Assembly: GCF_014633365.1 (NCBI RefSeq)
Contig: NC_068338.1
Coordinates: 15,014,616 to 15,078,615 of the forward strand
Source: Diospyros lotus
Taxonomy: Eukaryota > Streptophyta > Magnoliopsida > Ericales > Ebenaceae
Direction of reading: 5' to 3'
Length of the DNA: 64,000 nt
The notes under the pieces were generated by a model. That model was not told the origin of the DNA. It searched no databases and saw only the letters and a list, made by a program, of their open reading frames with translations. The position numbers and the translations under genes are program-made. This document shows, piece after piece, positions 1-11,830 of this stretch. How positions within the stretch are numbered: the stretch's first letter is position 1; each line of letters starts with the position of its first letter.

Positions 1-401
1 AATGTTCCCCGCTCATTTTTTTATATTTTTTAATTTTCATTATTTTTAATTTCAAAAAAATTAAACTTATCATTTAACTACAATTTAATAATTTTGTAGG
101 AAAATCTTATTTTTTAGCTACGTAATTTAGGATCGTAGATAAAACATTGGTATTGAAAAATAATATTTGGTGATAAAAAAAATTAGCTCATTTAAATTGT
201 CTACAATTTAAAAATTACATAGCAAAATATTAACTTTTAGCTACGAAATTTATTTCGTAGTTAAAATTTTCGTAGCTAAAAGCTATATTTGGTGGGAAAA
301 ATTTTAACTCCTACAATTTAATAGTTTCGTAGCAAAATGTTGCTACAAAATTTTTTATGTAGAAAAAAAATTCGTAGCAAAAGGAATGTTTTATTGTAGT
401 G
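1..401. mobile_element. CACTA (En/Spm)-type transposon, right terminus (partial)
   Basis: The segment ends with TTTTATTGTAGTG at 389-401, the reverse complement of a CACTACAATAAAA terminus of the kind expected for CACTA elements. Just inside it, short motifs of the form TTTCGTAGC or GCTACGAAA recur on both strands (around 110-130, 235-285 and 325-385), like the subterminal transposase-binding repeats of this superfamily. Only the terminal 400 bases are in the window and no transposase sequence is visible. The left end lies outside, so the 3-bp target duplication cannot be tested. Confidence 0.6.
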
Positions 402-1336
402 TGAAGAGCAACGGTCAACCACCAAAGCCAATCCCACTACCGGTCGACAAGCCTGATGTAGTGACCCGAAGGTCCAATACAAAGGCTCTGTCACCATACT
501 GTGAGGGCCTACCTCCGGAAGTCCTGCTAGCAAAGGAATTCTGAAGGAAAGTCCACACAAGATGAAAACAGAGCGTATCACAATCAAGATTATTCATATC
601 ATTAACAACAAAGACAATGTCTCTGCCATTTTCTTTTCATATAGAACAAAATAAGTATTATCATTTACATTCCATGAGACTGTCCCAAAGGGGATACAAC
701 AAACCCAAATAATAAAAATACAGCTACCAGCATGACACAAGTTAACAGTGCCCCCAAGACCTTTTATTTGGGTGAACTCCACATCTAATCTTACTCAAAC
801 TTGCCCCACTAGGACTCCTCTCATCATTCGCTTACATGTACCTAGAATGATGCAAATGAAAAAAATGAGCCGTAAGGCCCAACAATTTTAATACAACAAA
901 ATGGAGCATGAAATATATTACAATGGAGACTCAGTAAGTAGTAACAAGCAACGCATGGTAGGATCATACCATAGAGTAATACCAACAAGACAGTAATATG
1001 GAGCACCATTGTTAGTGACATAATGTAAATCAATGTAGAATACACAGTTACAGGCTCCTATTGTAATCTAGGTATAATTTGGTAACCTTGCTAACATAAA
1101 GTCTCCAGAACCCATATAATGCTCCAAGCCCTACACTCGTCATCATGCAGCAACATAATAGTCACGACACAAAGCACCCCACTCTGGCCTATAAATCCAT
1201 TTCATTGTGTAGCGCTACCACACATCTACGGTACCACACGCCAAGTACGTAGTGGCCTCACCGTAATAGTGCCCTCAGCCGGCTCTCAGCTCTGTGGTGT
1301 TAGCACACGCCAAGTATGCAGTGACCTCATCATAGC
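402..1336. other. Old repeat-derived DNA without recognisable genes
   Basis: No coding region could be supported here. From about 1200 it contains diverged copies of a motif around CCACACGCCAAGTACGTAGTGG. The same motif resumes at 4126 after the solo LTR insertion, so this stretch and 4126-5407 were once contiguous. It may be part of an old minus-strand LTR retrotransposon, but no borders were found. Confidence 0.4.
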
Positions 1337-4300
1337 TGTAATGAGCCACATTTAGTTATTCTTGTTTCATGCCTGGAGGGTCGAGTGGGTTAGTCTTGAT
1401 GTTTAACATGTTGTTTTGGTAATAATTTTCTAAGTGTTTAATAAGGGTTAAGTGTGTAAGTTAAGTGATTAAGCTAGATTTTTTGTGTTGTAACTGAATG
1501 TATGTGAAAATTTTAGCTTAGATATTTCAAATGAGAGCTTAGGCATTCGAATGTGTGAGTTTTGGGTTTCGTTCAGATGATTTTTGTGAGTTTTAGTGAA
1601 GAGATTCAAACGCTATAGGGAGCCATTCGAATGGGGAGTGGAGCATTCGAATGAGGAGCCAAGTAATTCAAATGGCCTATGTTCCTGTGTGCGTGTTCTC
1701 TTTGCAACCCGATTTCGATCACGTTTAAATCCAAATCTCTCAAAACTCAAAAAATGAAAGTTTTAGATCTTTCTTTTTTCGTTCCATATCATCCTGAATC
1801 ACCTCAATCGGAGTTTGGACGAGAGAGTTATGGCCAAAATTCGAACAGTTGTTGAAGTTGTTCAGAATCCAATTTTGTAAATTAAACCCTCACATTCGAA
1901 TGACTACCCTTCCATTCGAATGAGCCCAGCTAAAAATCAGAAATTCATCCGAATGAGGCCACTGTTGCATTCGAATGAGCTTCCAATTCCTTCAGCAAAT
2001 CACCCAACTATTTAAAATTCATTTGAATGTCCCCCTGCCTCATTCGAATGTTACTCTCATAACTTGAAATCTTCTTTTAATTCATTTGAATACAAGCCAT
2101 ATCATCTAAATGGCTCAGGATACATTCGAATGACTCTCTCAACTTTTGAATTTTAACTCCTTGACATTCGAATGCCTCATAACACATTCAGATGTTTCTC
2201 TCAACGATACACACATATATACATTCTGGGTCATCGTTAACTCTGGAAAGTCATAGAAATTATAGAATTATGACATAAGAAGGAAATTTTAGAGAAATTA
2301 TAGAAATAATCGGATGGATAAGTATCACTTTTGGAGAAAATATAAAATAGGAAAATTTTGGGAAAATATATCAACGTATCACACCAGCAACTCGAATGTT
2401 TCTTCTTCTTTGCAAACCCTCCTCCTCCTCTCCAACCTCAAGTCGAATACTACCATCCAAGAGGTTTCTAGCTACTATTGAGCATCACAAAAAGCTTAAG
2501 AAGGCAAGTTCTCTTCCTTCCTTCCTATCGTTTGAATTGTAATTCACTGTAAATGTGGTATTGAGTTCTGGAAATTTTGATAGAACCTTGATATATGCAC
2601 ATGGGGGTGACAAGAAGAGTACTATGAGAGTGGTTTAGGAACTTAAAAGTGTTGTTGAGGTTGAATACAGGGGAAATAAACAAAAGCTACTGCATAAACA
2701 AGGGTGTGAGTTTATACGGTTGATTCTTATGGATTAATGGCTTACAACTTGGGGGACGTTTTGACAGCTATGTTGGGCTTGTTCTTCCCCACTTCCCTTA
2801 AGGAATGGTGATTTTGTTAAGTTTTGCATGAGAAGCTTGTCCCTTCCCCTTGCCCTGCCAACGTTTCTAATATTTAACAATTTACTCTTGAAGCCTAAGA
2901 GTAAAGCCTTCCATATCCTCAATGTTATTACTGTCATCGATTGTCACTCCGTGAAATGGAAATAATTTTTAAGTTTAGATATTACGGCCTGTATATTTGG
3001 AGCCCTGCTACTATTTCACACGCCCAAAAATATTTTCTCTTACTTTTCATGTTCCTAGGAGTTGAGTGTGAAATTTCCCTATTTCTAGTGTTATTCAATA
3101 ATTGTGATGTCCATGATTATGAGATAAGAATAATTACAACTGAGAATGTTACTCCCTGTCATGACATGTTTGATAGTGTGGTAATTGTGCATCACGAGCA
3201 TGGACTGGCATGAATATTATTACCATGTAACATGAGTGGACACAAGCATAACATATTGCCACTGTCTCACATGCATTTGTATGTGGTCATCCTACGTGTT
3301 GCATATGCATTGGAAAGATCAGAGATGGCTATGCATGCTGTGGTTGAGTACCGCCGAGATATATCCCCCAAAACCAGTAGGTACTAGCCTGACTGGGGTT
3401 ACGCTCCTATGGTGACGACTGAGGGGCGCACCTAGAGGTGACGACCCTGGGCGAGATTATATATATATGTATGGTTATAGCTGAGTATATAAGATAACAC
3501 CTATGGTCCACAGATTATCACAGATTCTCTGGTTCCAGGCATCAGTTACATGCTGATATGTATTTTTTATGCATTTTATATTGTTATGTGAGGTCGTTGG
3601 CTAGTTATGTGTTTACTGGCTTTCCTATGTTCTATGCATGACATTGCTATCATGGGTGGGTGTGTGGTCCATGAATTGTAATCTATTATACATATCTAGA
3701 TGCTTTTCAGACACTACTCACCTCACATCTGTCACATTATTATCTGCTATGTTTATCCTTCCTGTTTTTTTATACTTGCTAAGCTTTGTAGCTCACCTTG
3801 TATTCTTCACCATTTCAGGTAAAGTAAAGCAATAGCTGGCGAGGGATCAAACAGGATGGATGGGCAGTAAGATGTGTGGGCGGGTCTACTCTGAAATCAA
3901 CGGTTATGGGAAAATGTGCGGTTATAGATTGCATAGGTTTTACCTTAGAATTGGGTTGTAACCCCTAAAATTTTCTATTTACATTTTGGGTCTTGTAACA
4001 TCCACGGGGTGTATATGTATTATATAGTTGTTGGTGGTTGTCAAATCTTTTTTGAATTCATGATGCTTTTCCTTCTGGGTTGCCCAGGGATTGGGGTAGC
4101 TCGAGAGAGGGGGTGTTACAATAGCAGTGCCCTCAACCCACTCTACAAACCCCTACTACTTAGCACCCATCTATGATACCGCACGCCAAGTATGTAGCGG
4201 CCTTATCATAGTGGGATCATCAACCAACATAGCTCTGCGGCACCGGCACACATCTATGATACCACATGCCAAGTATGTAGTGGCCTCATCATAGCAACAC

Positions 4301-4385
4301 TCTAGATTCGCTCTCAACTCACTCCCAACAAGCTGGCACCAGCCAATGATACCATATGCCAAGTGTGCAATGGCCTCATCGTCAC
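1195..4385. repeat. Diverged tandem repeat of about 80-bp units, split by a solo LTR
   Basis: The phrase 'ACACATCTATGATACCACATGCCAAGTATGTAGTGGCCTCATCATAG' in varied form recurs near 1205, 1305, 4165, 4250 and 4340, about 80-100 bases apart. The first copies (about 1195-1336) and the later ones (4126-4385) are separated only by the solo LTR at 1337-4120. Its target duplication ATAGC lies inside a repeat unit, so the array predates the insertion. Confidence 0.55.
1337..4120 (+). mobile_element. Solo LTR D of a Ty3/gypsy-type retrotransposon
   Basis: The segment starts TGTAATGAGCC and ends GGGTGTTACA, an inverted TGTAA/TTACA pair typical of chromovirus-type gypsy LTRs. It is flanked by a perfect 5-bp duplication ATAGC (1332-1336 and 4121-4125). 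It is 2784 bp long with no internal gag-pol, so it is a solo LTR left after LTR-LTR recombination. Its 3' part (about 3770-3830) resembles the 3' part of solo LTR A around 9535-9600 (TATACTTG, then GCTCAC, then TTTCAGGTAA-like), so A and D are probably related families. Short ORFs inside it are not credible genes. Confidence 0.85.
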
Positions 4386-5407
4386 GATGCTTTAGTCAAG
4401 AAGGGAAGGCAACCAATATATTCACCCTCATAGTTGTCACATGCACATGGACTCAAACCGCACCCCATACCTCTTCTTGAAAAAACACTCCACTCACGAC
4501 GTATACTTACACATCCATTTCCACTCTAAAATACTTACGCAACTCTCAAAGCATATATTTCCCCACATCACTAATTCATACCTACAAGTATTACATCCCA
4601 ACATGTAGCATTATACAACCCACTCTCTAGTTCATTGTAGTTCGTCTACAACCCCATACATATTCTAACCCCAACAAACTCCCCCAACTAGTACATACAC
4701 AAGTGAAATGCTCCATAACCCCCAATTCCCATATAACCTAATGCCAACTCGATGTCATGCTCAAACATATCTATTTAAACTCCCAAAACAACCATTCAAG
4801 GGGTAGAATTAAGTGGGGGAACATTTCAGAAACCACATGGATCAAGATATAGGAAAAATAGCTCATTGATCGATAATTTTTTATTAATAGATTGATAGAT
4901 CGCCTAGCATCTATCGAATAGCCCTTTGAAGAGACGCAGTTAGTCAATAGATGCAAAGCCATTTGTCAACTAATAGAGGCTATGACTTGGGATTGATTAC
5001 ACCAAACACGTAGAACTCAAAAATTCTCTTTCATAATCTATATCCTAAAGGATTATAAGGTGAAACAAACCCTATTCCAAGTGTCAAATGGCTTAGACAA
5101 CAACAAGTAAGAACCGAGGATGGATTATAAGGGTTTCTACATAGCCCCTCACATGAACTCTTTTACCAATAATGAAGATAAATGACTCTAACACTCCACC
5201 CTATTCCCTTATCCCAAACCACAAGGATAGGAGAAGAGTTAAAACTTGCACCCCGAAGTAAAAGAAAGGAGAGAACGCCCCAAAAGCCACACCAAGATGA
5301 TGTAACCAATCTTTCATCCAAAAAAGAGAGAAGAGGACTTACAAAACAACCACATAAAGTGATAATCCAACCTTTCACGAGCTTCAAGAGCAAGAAGAGA
5401 ACATAAA
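4126..5407. other. Repeat-derived DNA, gene-free
   Basis: This continues the pre-insertion sequence of 402-1336. After the 80-bp repeats (to about 4385) it contains AT-rich DNA. The part from about 4860 to 5400 has a diverged second copy at about 13795-14420: both have several short 'TCGATAGAT'-like motifs followed by GGTGAAACAAACCCTATT and an AACAAG..AACC stretch. This suggests an old tandem or LTR-like duplication. No open frame looks like a gene. Confidence 0.35.
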
Positions 5408-6162
5408 TGTAACGACCCAGATTTTTGAGAAATAATATGGTAAATAATATATGTAGTTAAGGTGATTCATGGCCATGAGGAATTAATGGAAAATGTTAAA
5501 TTCATTATCTTTGTGAATGAAGGGAATATTTGAGAGTTGGTGGAATTTATTAGGTTTAAATGTAAGTTGGAAAATTGACATTTATTTAGTATAAAATTAA
5601 AGGTGGGGCTTAATGGTTGTGGATGTGATGCCTTCATTCAATTTAGTTTTGGACTTCAAATCACATTTCAATTTAACTTTGGATTTCAAATCTCAATTAA
5701 ATTAAGCTTTCGATTTCAAATCTTATTCAATCTAGTTCTGGATGTGATCTCAAGTCCAAGACTTTATATTCTTCTTCCCTTCATTTTCTTCTCCATTTTC
5801 TTCTTCTTCTTCTTCTTCCATTGTTAACCATCATTGGAGCTTCAAGCTAAGGAATTTCAAGGGGCTTTTTCTCTTTTTCGGGTAGTATCTCAAGGCAAGT
5901 TCTTCTTCCTCTTTGTTTCATTTAAGAGGCAAGATCTCAACCTTCTTATTAATATGCAAGTTCTCTTTCCTCCTTACTTTATTTTGGAGGTAAGTCATTA
6001 ACCGCACATGCTAGTTTTTCTTGATTTCTTTCCTTCATTTTGAGCACTCTTACTTTCCTTCATTGCTTGAAAAACCATTTTTGGTTAAAAATGGGTCTCT
6101 TCTTTTTAATGGTAAATATTGTAAATTTTTCTTATAAAATGGTGGGGTCTTCTTATTATCTC

Positions 6163-8712
6163 TGTAATACCCCATATCTGTGTGAGGTCACCGTGTAATT
6201 TAGATGGATTGAAAATACCGAAAAAGGGTTTTAAAAGTAAATAAATCGTCGAATCGACCGAAAGGAGTTCCTCAGACCCTAGATAATTAAGAAAAATGGT
6301 ATAGCATCATCAAAAAATATAAGTTATGATTTTTGGTGATGAAAGAAATTGGATCGAGAACAGTTTTCAATACAACTGTCGACCGGGCTGAAAAAATCGA
6401 ATCAACGTAAGAGACGTCCAAAAAGTCAACGGAACGTGTCAATGACTAATATTTTATGTATAGAACAACCCTTAAGTGATTTCGGAATGAATAGAGTGGA
6501 TTTAGGGCCAAAACGATCAGTCAGGCCTAAGTGTAATTTTCTAAATTTGCCCGAGAGAGGTCAAAACGGTAATTTTTTGGAAGTTTCAAGGGAGAAATGA
6601 GAAGTAATAATCTTAAGGGTCTTAGTGATGGTGCTGGGAAGACCAGGGGCTTGAGGATAAGGACCAAAATGCAAAAGAAAATCTCAAGAGGGTTAAAATA
6701 CAATTTTTGAAAATCTGTCAAAGCATGGCAGATCTGGCCGTGACTTTTGGCCAGAAAATCTGGAGATTTGGGGAGCAAATCTAATCAGGGCATGGCCAAG
6801 GGTAGTCTGGGAGGCGTGTGGGAGAAGACATGGCCGGAAATTGGCCACGTGGGGGTCTGTTTTGGCCTATAAATAGCAAAGGGTTTTGACCGATTTTGAA
6901 GCATCAAATTGCTCAGTTTTGAGGGAAAATCGAGGGAAGCCAATAAGGGGCTTTTGATCCTTGAGGGAAGAAGAGCTTTCTGGAGATTTTCGTGGGTTTT
7001 CAAGTTGGTTCGAGGGCGTTTCAAGGGTGGTTAGAAAGTCGAGGCGGTCCACCTACCGCGACCTGCAACTCGACTTCCGGTGGGTTTTTCAGTGGCCTTT
7101 CGACCTGAAACCGGTGGCATCATGATTGACTCTTCGTGGGCTTCAAGGGGGTACCACTTTTGTGGCCATCGGAGCAACCGCTGGTAGCTGGTTCAACGAA
7201 GAAAATGGTGGCGCGTGCAGCTACGCGCCAGCTTTCACTCGCAGCACCACTCGCCCACGCGTGGAGGTGCGTGCCACATAGGTATTTTCTGATTTTTTTC
7301 CCCAAAATTCTTGGAAAATTATTTTATGTATAGTTATGTAAAAATATTTGAGAAAATAGTTGTTTAGATAATTATTTTGGATTATTAATGATAAAAAAAT
7401 AGGAGAAAATGAGAAAATGTGAGAAAATTAAGGAGAAAATTATATTTTGATGGTTATTGAATGATTAGGGTGCCTTGCGGCTTGAGGTGACGTGACTAGT
7501 GCAGAATTCGAGGTAGGCATGCAAATCGAGGTGTATCGCGCTTTTCAAAAAAATTTGAGTTGCGTCTAAAGGTGAGTGGTTCTACCGAAAAAACTTGTTT
7601 GTGGCATGTGAATGGTTTACTGTGAGTTGTTCAATCCACATTAAATTTCGTACACACGTATTAAATTTCGTACGGTAAATTGCATACATTGAGATGTTGA
7701 TTTTATGTCATGCATGTTATGATTTTTGTCATTGGCATGTTATGTGTTGCCCATGTAGGACGTGGGTTGTAATCCTGTGACGTGGCCCCTGAGTGACAGC
7801 ACTCGGGATGCTTACTAAGGATTAATGCTAGGTGACCCACTTGAGAGGGGGCTGAGACGGACTTCACCCTACGGTACTCAAGTGGCGGGGCTGAGAGTGG
7901 ACACCACCCCAGGTTCTTTTGAGCAATAGCATTAATACCGAGGTATCGTTGATTCCGAGGATAGTGCTGATGTGATACTCTTGGGGCTAGGGTTGCGTTA
8001 GGTTTTGGGAATGCTTTTGAGTAGGAGCGTAATGCCTAACAATGACAATGGGGTGATTCCCGGGTTCATATGCCGAGGTTGTCCCTCTTAAGTAGGATTG
8101 TGTTTGCCAATGGGTCGATGTGGTTGTGTCGCCTATAGAGAGATTGCATTTTCCCCGGTTAGGGTTAAGTGCTATGTGGGATTCTCTTAGGCTGGGGCAT
8201 GTCAGGATTTGTCGTTTTATATATGATTTTGCATATATTCATGAAAATGTTTTTGAACTCTCACTTAGATGATTCAGCATCTAATTTGGACTATGTCCTT
8301 GGAATATTCAAATGTTCTAGGTGAAAGCAGTGGCGCCAAGGGAAAGAATGTCATCGAGATGTAGCTGCTATGTTTAGTTATCGTAGCGATGTTCAGAGGT
8401 TATGTAATATTTTGATATTTTTCATGTGAAACATCGATTTGGTTATTTAATTGTAAAAGGAATTTGTTAGTTATATATCATTGAGATTTCGATCTTGCTT
8501 CCGCTGATGTGATTGATAATAGCTGTCTTAGTCTATTTTTAAATTTTGATATGCTGAGAAGGTACAATCGGGATTGACGGGAAATGATTACGATAAGGGT
8601 ATGTATATCGAGAGGCTTATGTTGTGTGTATAATGTTGAAAAATATATATATATATATATATATCCCCGAAATCTCGAGGTAATGCACGTTCTGGAAAGA
8701 CGAGGCGTTACA
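6163..8712 (+). mobile_element. Solo LTR B (gypsy-type), nested in A
   Basis: This 2550-bp LTR starts TGTAATACCCC and ends GGCGTTACA. The perfect 5-bp duplication ATCTC lies at 6158-6162 and 8713-8717. Its 3' half contains GATGATTCAGCATCTAATTT followed by GGAATATTCAAATGTTC, which is close to a segment of LTR C (about 12820-12870) and to the reverse complement of LTR E (about 17560-17610). B, C and E are therefore probably one related group. It holds an (AT)n microsatellite at 8642-8664 and no coding sequence. Confidence 0.85.
8642..8664. repeat. (AT)n microsatellite in LTR B
   Basis: A run of alternating A and T, about 11 dinucleotides, near the 3' end of solo LTR B. Confidence 0.9.
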
Positions 8713-9949
8713 ATCTCATTAGGGTTTAAATCACCCCAAAAACCTTCTCAAGGAATGGCATTTTTATTGGTTAGATTGAAGCAAAAATGAGTTTTGGTCG
8801 CTTGTTTTGGATTCTATCCGTTTGCAATTTTTTTTGTGTCTGTTCTTCAAAAAGTCGACTTTTCCTGATCCAGAACTGTCTTTCTGCCCAAAATGTTGGA
8901 AATTGAGTTAGAAATAAATTATAAATGGTTTGGTTATCTCTTTTTAGTCTGAAACCAATACATAAGTGAAGGAATGAGTTATATGCGTTGCCCATGCATG
9001 TAAATTGTGATGTCGAACCTAAAATGTCATCATGTAGTATCATACAGTTGAGTTGATTATGCATCCATGATAGTCATGATGTGAGAATTTCCATAAGTTA
9101 TCTATTATGAGCATGATGTTGGATTTGCATGAGTAATGCACGTCATTATTGTTATCTTAGCGCACCTATTATTTTTTACGGCGGCATGTCTGCAGGTGAG
9201 AAAGGATATCTTAGGCGAGCCTGACATGGGTTAAGGTTTCCATAAGCCTAGTAGGCGAGGCTCAAATTTTAATTGATTGTTGATTTATTTTCATGATACA
9301 TGTGTGCATGCATAGACGTGGTAGCCTTGGGTGTTAGGTGGTTTTCATGGCTTTTGATGCATGAGCATGAGTTTGGATAGAATGCATGACATACATGATG
9401 ATCATGGCATGGAAATCGTTATGAATGGAAAACTTATGAGTTGTGTCCTACTTGTACATTGTCATAGAGTCATTATTTACTCTATCTTGGTTATCCATGC
9501 CTTTGATCCTATATTTTCATCCTTTCTATATTTATACTTGTTGAGCCTTGTGGCTCACTTTATTTACTCTCATGTCATTCCAGGTAAGGGAAAAACAGTT
9601 GTTGAGGGCGAGTCCAGTAGGGTTAGAGCCCAGGTCTAGAGGTGTACAAAGGGGTCTCAAACTAGAAGGTCCTTAAAAGTATTTATAATGAGGCATGTAG
9701 TGTGAGGAGTTTATTATTTACATTATGTAATATCCTAGTATTTGGGGAATAATAATAATTAATTTTGTATTTAAAATATTTTTGATGTCAATTAGAGATC
9801 ATAATTGAGAAAACTAACGGGCTTAGAGTTAGTAGGCTAAGTTGAAAAAAATAAAGGTTAAGTAAATGGGCTTAGAGTTAGTAGGCTAAGAAAGTAGGCT
9901 TAAAATTAATGAATTAAATAATAATCTATTTAAAAGAAGATTTAGTGAA

Positions 9950-10460
9950 AAATAATTAAGGTGACAAATAATTAAAGATAGTGGATGAAATGATTAAAAA
10001 ATGTGGGAGACAAAGTAGGGTGTGGAGAAATAATTAAAGGTTATGGGTGAGATTTAGTGGGAAATAATTAAGAAATGTGACAAAATAATTAAAGATAATG
10101 GGTAAAATAATTGAGAAATGTGGGAGACAAAGTAGGGTGTAGACAAATAATCAAAGATAATGGGTGAAATAATTAAGAAATGTGGGAGACAAAGTAGGGT
10201 ATTGACAAATAATTAAAGATTATGAGTTAGATTTAGTAGAAAATAATTAAGAAATATGACAAAATAATTAAAGATGATGGGTGAAATAATTGAGAAATGT
10301 GGGAAACAAAGTAAGGTGTGGACAAATAATCAAAGATAATGGGTGAAATAATTGAGAAATGTGATAGACAAAGTAGGGTGTGAATAAATAATTAAAGATT
10401 ATGAGTAAGATTTAGTGGAAAATAATTAAGAAATGTGACAAAATAAATAAAAATAGTGGG
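9950..10460. repeat. Internal tandem repeats in LTR C
   Basis: About five or six imperfect units built from 'AATAATTAAGAAATGTG', 'GACAAATAATTAAAGATAATGG' and 'GGGAGACAAAGTAGGGTGT' follow one another. Period is roughly 60-120 bases with variation between units. Confidence 0.7.
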
Positions 10461-10669
10461 TCACTATAATTATGCTAAGCTTAACTCAACCTTCTATAAA
10501 TAGAGAAAACTTGAAAGGTTTGAGGACTTAGATTAGAAAGACAAAGATTGTAAGAAAAAAAGATTTGAGAGTGAGAGAGAGATTTGAAAAAGAGAAAGAA
10601 AAAAAATTAGAGAGAGAAAAATATCAAGAAATTTCTAGAAAAATTCTATAGGTTGGGTTTAGTAGTTTG

Positions 10670-11830
10670 TAGGGATGGCAATTGCAACCGAAACCGTGGG
10701 GAACCAAACCCAAACCGAACCGGTCAACGCGGTTAAAAACCGTTTGACTAGGTAATGGTTTGGTTCGGGGAAAAATCGAACACTGTTTCAATGGATATGG
10801 TTTGGTTATGGTTTTCACTAAAACCAAACCAAAACCCGAATCAAAACCGAACCGAATATATATATAATATATTATATATATAATATAATATGTATAATAT
10901 GTATATATAATATATATTATATACAACCCCGCCCACCTAAAGCTAGCCCACCCCAGCCCAATTGCCTTGCTTGCAAACCCTTCTCCCCTTCTCTTCTCCT
11001 TCCTCTCTCAACCTCGCTCTCACTCTCTCTCACCCTCGCTGCCTCTCGCTCGTCCGCCCGCCCTCTCCCTTGCTCTCTGCATGTCTCTTGCTTTCGCTCG
11101 CCCTCGCTAGATCTCTCTTACTCTCGCCAGGGCTCGGCCCTTGCTCTCGCTTGCCCTCAATCTCTCTCACCCTTTCTGCCTCATTTCTCTTGTTCCTCGG
11201 CACGAGCTCACCAATTGCCCTCCCTCTCTGTATCTCTCTTGCTCTCGCTAGGGCTCAGCCCCTCTTTCTCTCGCTCGCCCTCGATCTCTCTCACCCTAGC
11301 TGCTTCTCACTCTTTGCCTCATCTCTCTTCATATTAATTTATTTTTTATATTTATAATTTTGTTAGATGGAGTTGGCTTATTCATTTCAGATGGATATGC
11401 ATCAATTTACGAAGAATATATTAATGTTGTTGATGAAGGTATTAACTTTTGTAGCTAATTTTTTTTAGCTTAAATTACAATTTAATTATGCACATATTAA
11501 TTTATTGATCTTAACAATTGTAGGTTTGGAAATGTGATTTTATATCCAATAAGTTTTGTAACTTTATGCAAGAATAAGGTAACTTTATTAGAATTTATCT
11601 TTGTTTGTTGTGAAATTATAAAAAAAAATTATGAATGCTATTTGTCTTTGTTTGTTGATATGGATTAAACTAAAAAAACTATGGTTAAACTGAAACCGAA
11701 TGGTTTGGTTATGGTTTTAAATTTTTAAAACCAAATGGGTAATGGTTTGGTTTTGGTTTTAGTAATTTAAGTTTGGTTTGGTTATGGTTTTGGCAAAAAC
11801 CGAAACCAAATCGAACCATTGCCAACCCTA
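10670..11830. mobile_element. hAT-like non-autonomous DNA transposon
   Basis: The ends are TAGGGATGGCAATTG and, on the other strand, TAGGGTTGGCAATGG, so the terminal inverted repeats match over about 14 bases with one difference. An exact 8-bp target duplication GTAGTTTG flanks it (10662-10669 and 11831-11838), the size expected for hAT. At 1161 bp it is too short for a transposase gene. Subterminal regions are rich in AACCGAAACC or GGTTTGGTT motifs on opposite strands. Inside lie an AT-repeat (about 10855-10925), a CT-rich stretch (about 10975-11330), and AT-rich DNA that could derive from a transposase gene. I see no transposase motif. Confidence 0.8.

Noticed and set aside
10962..11357. 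131-codon Ser/Leu-rich frame in the hAT-like element
   Set aside because: It arises from CT-rich low-complexity DNA and has no domain pattern.
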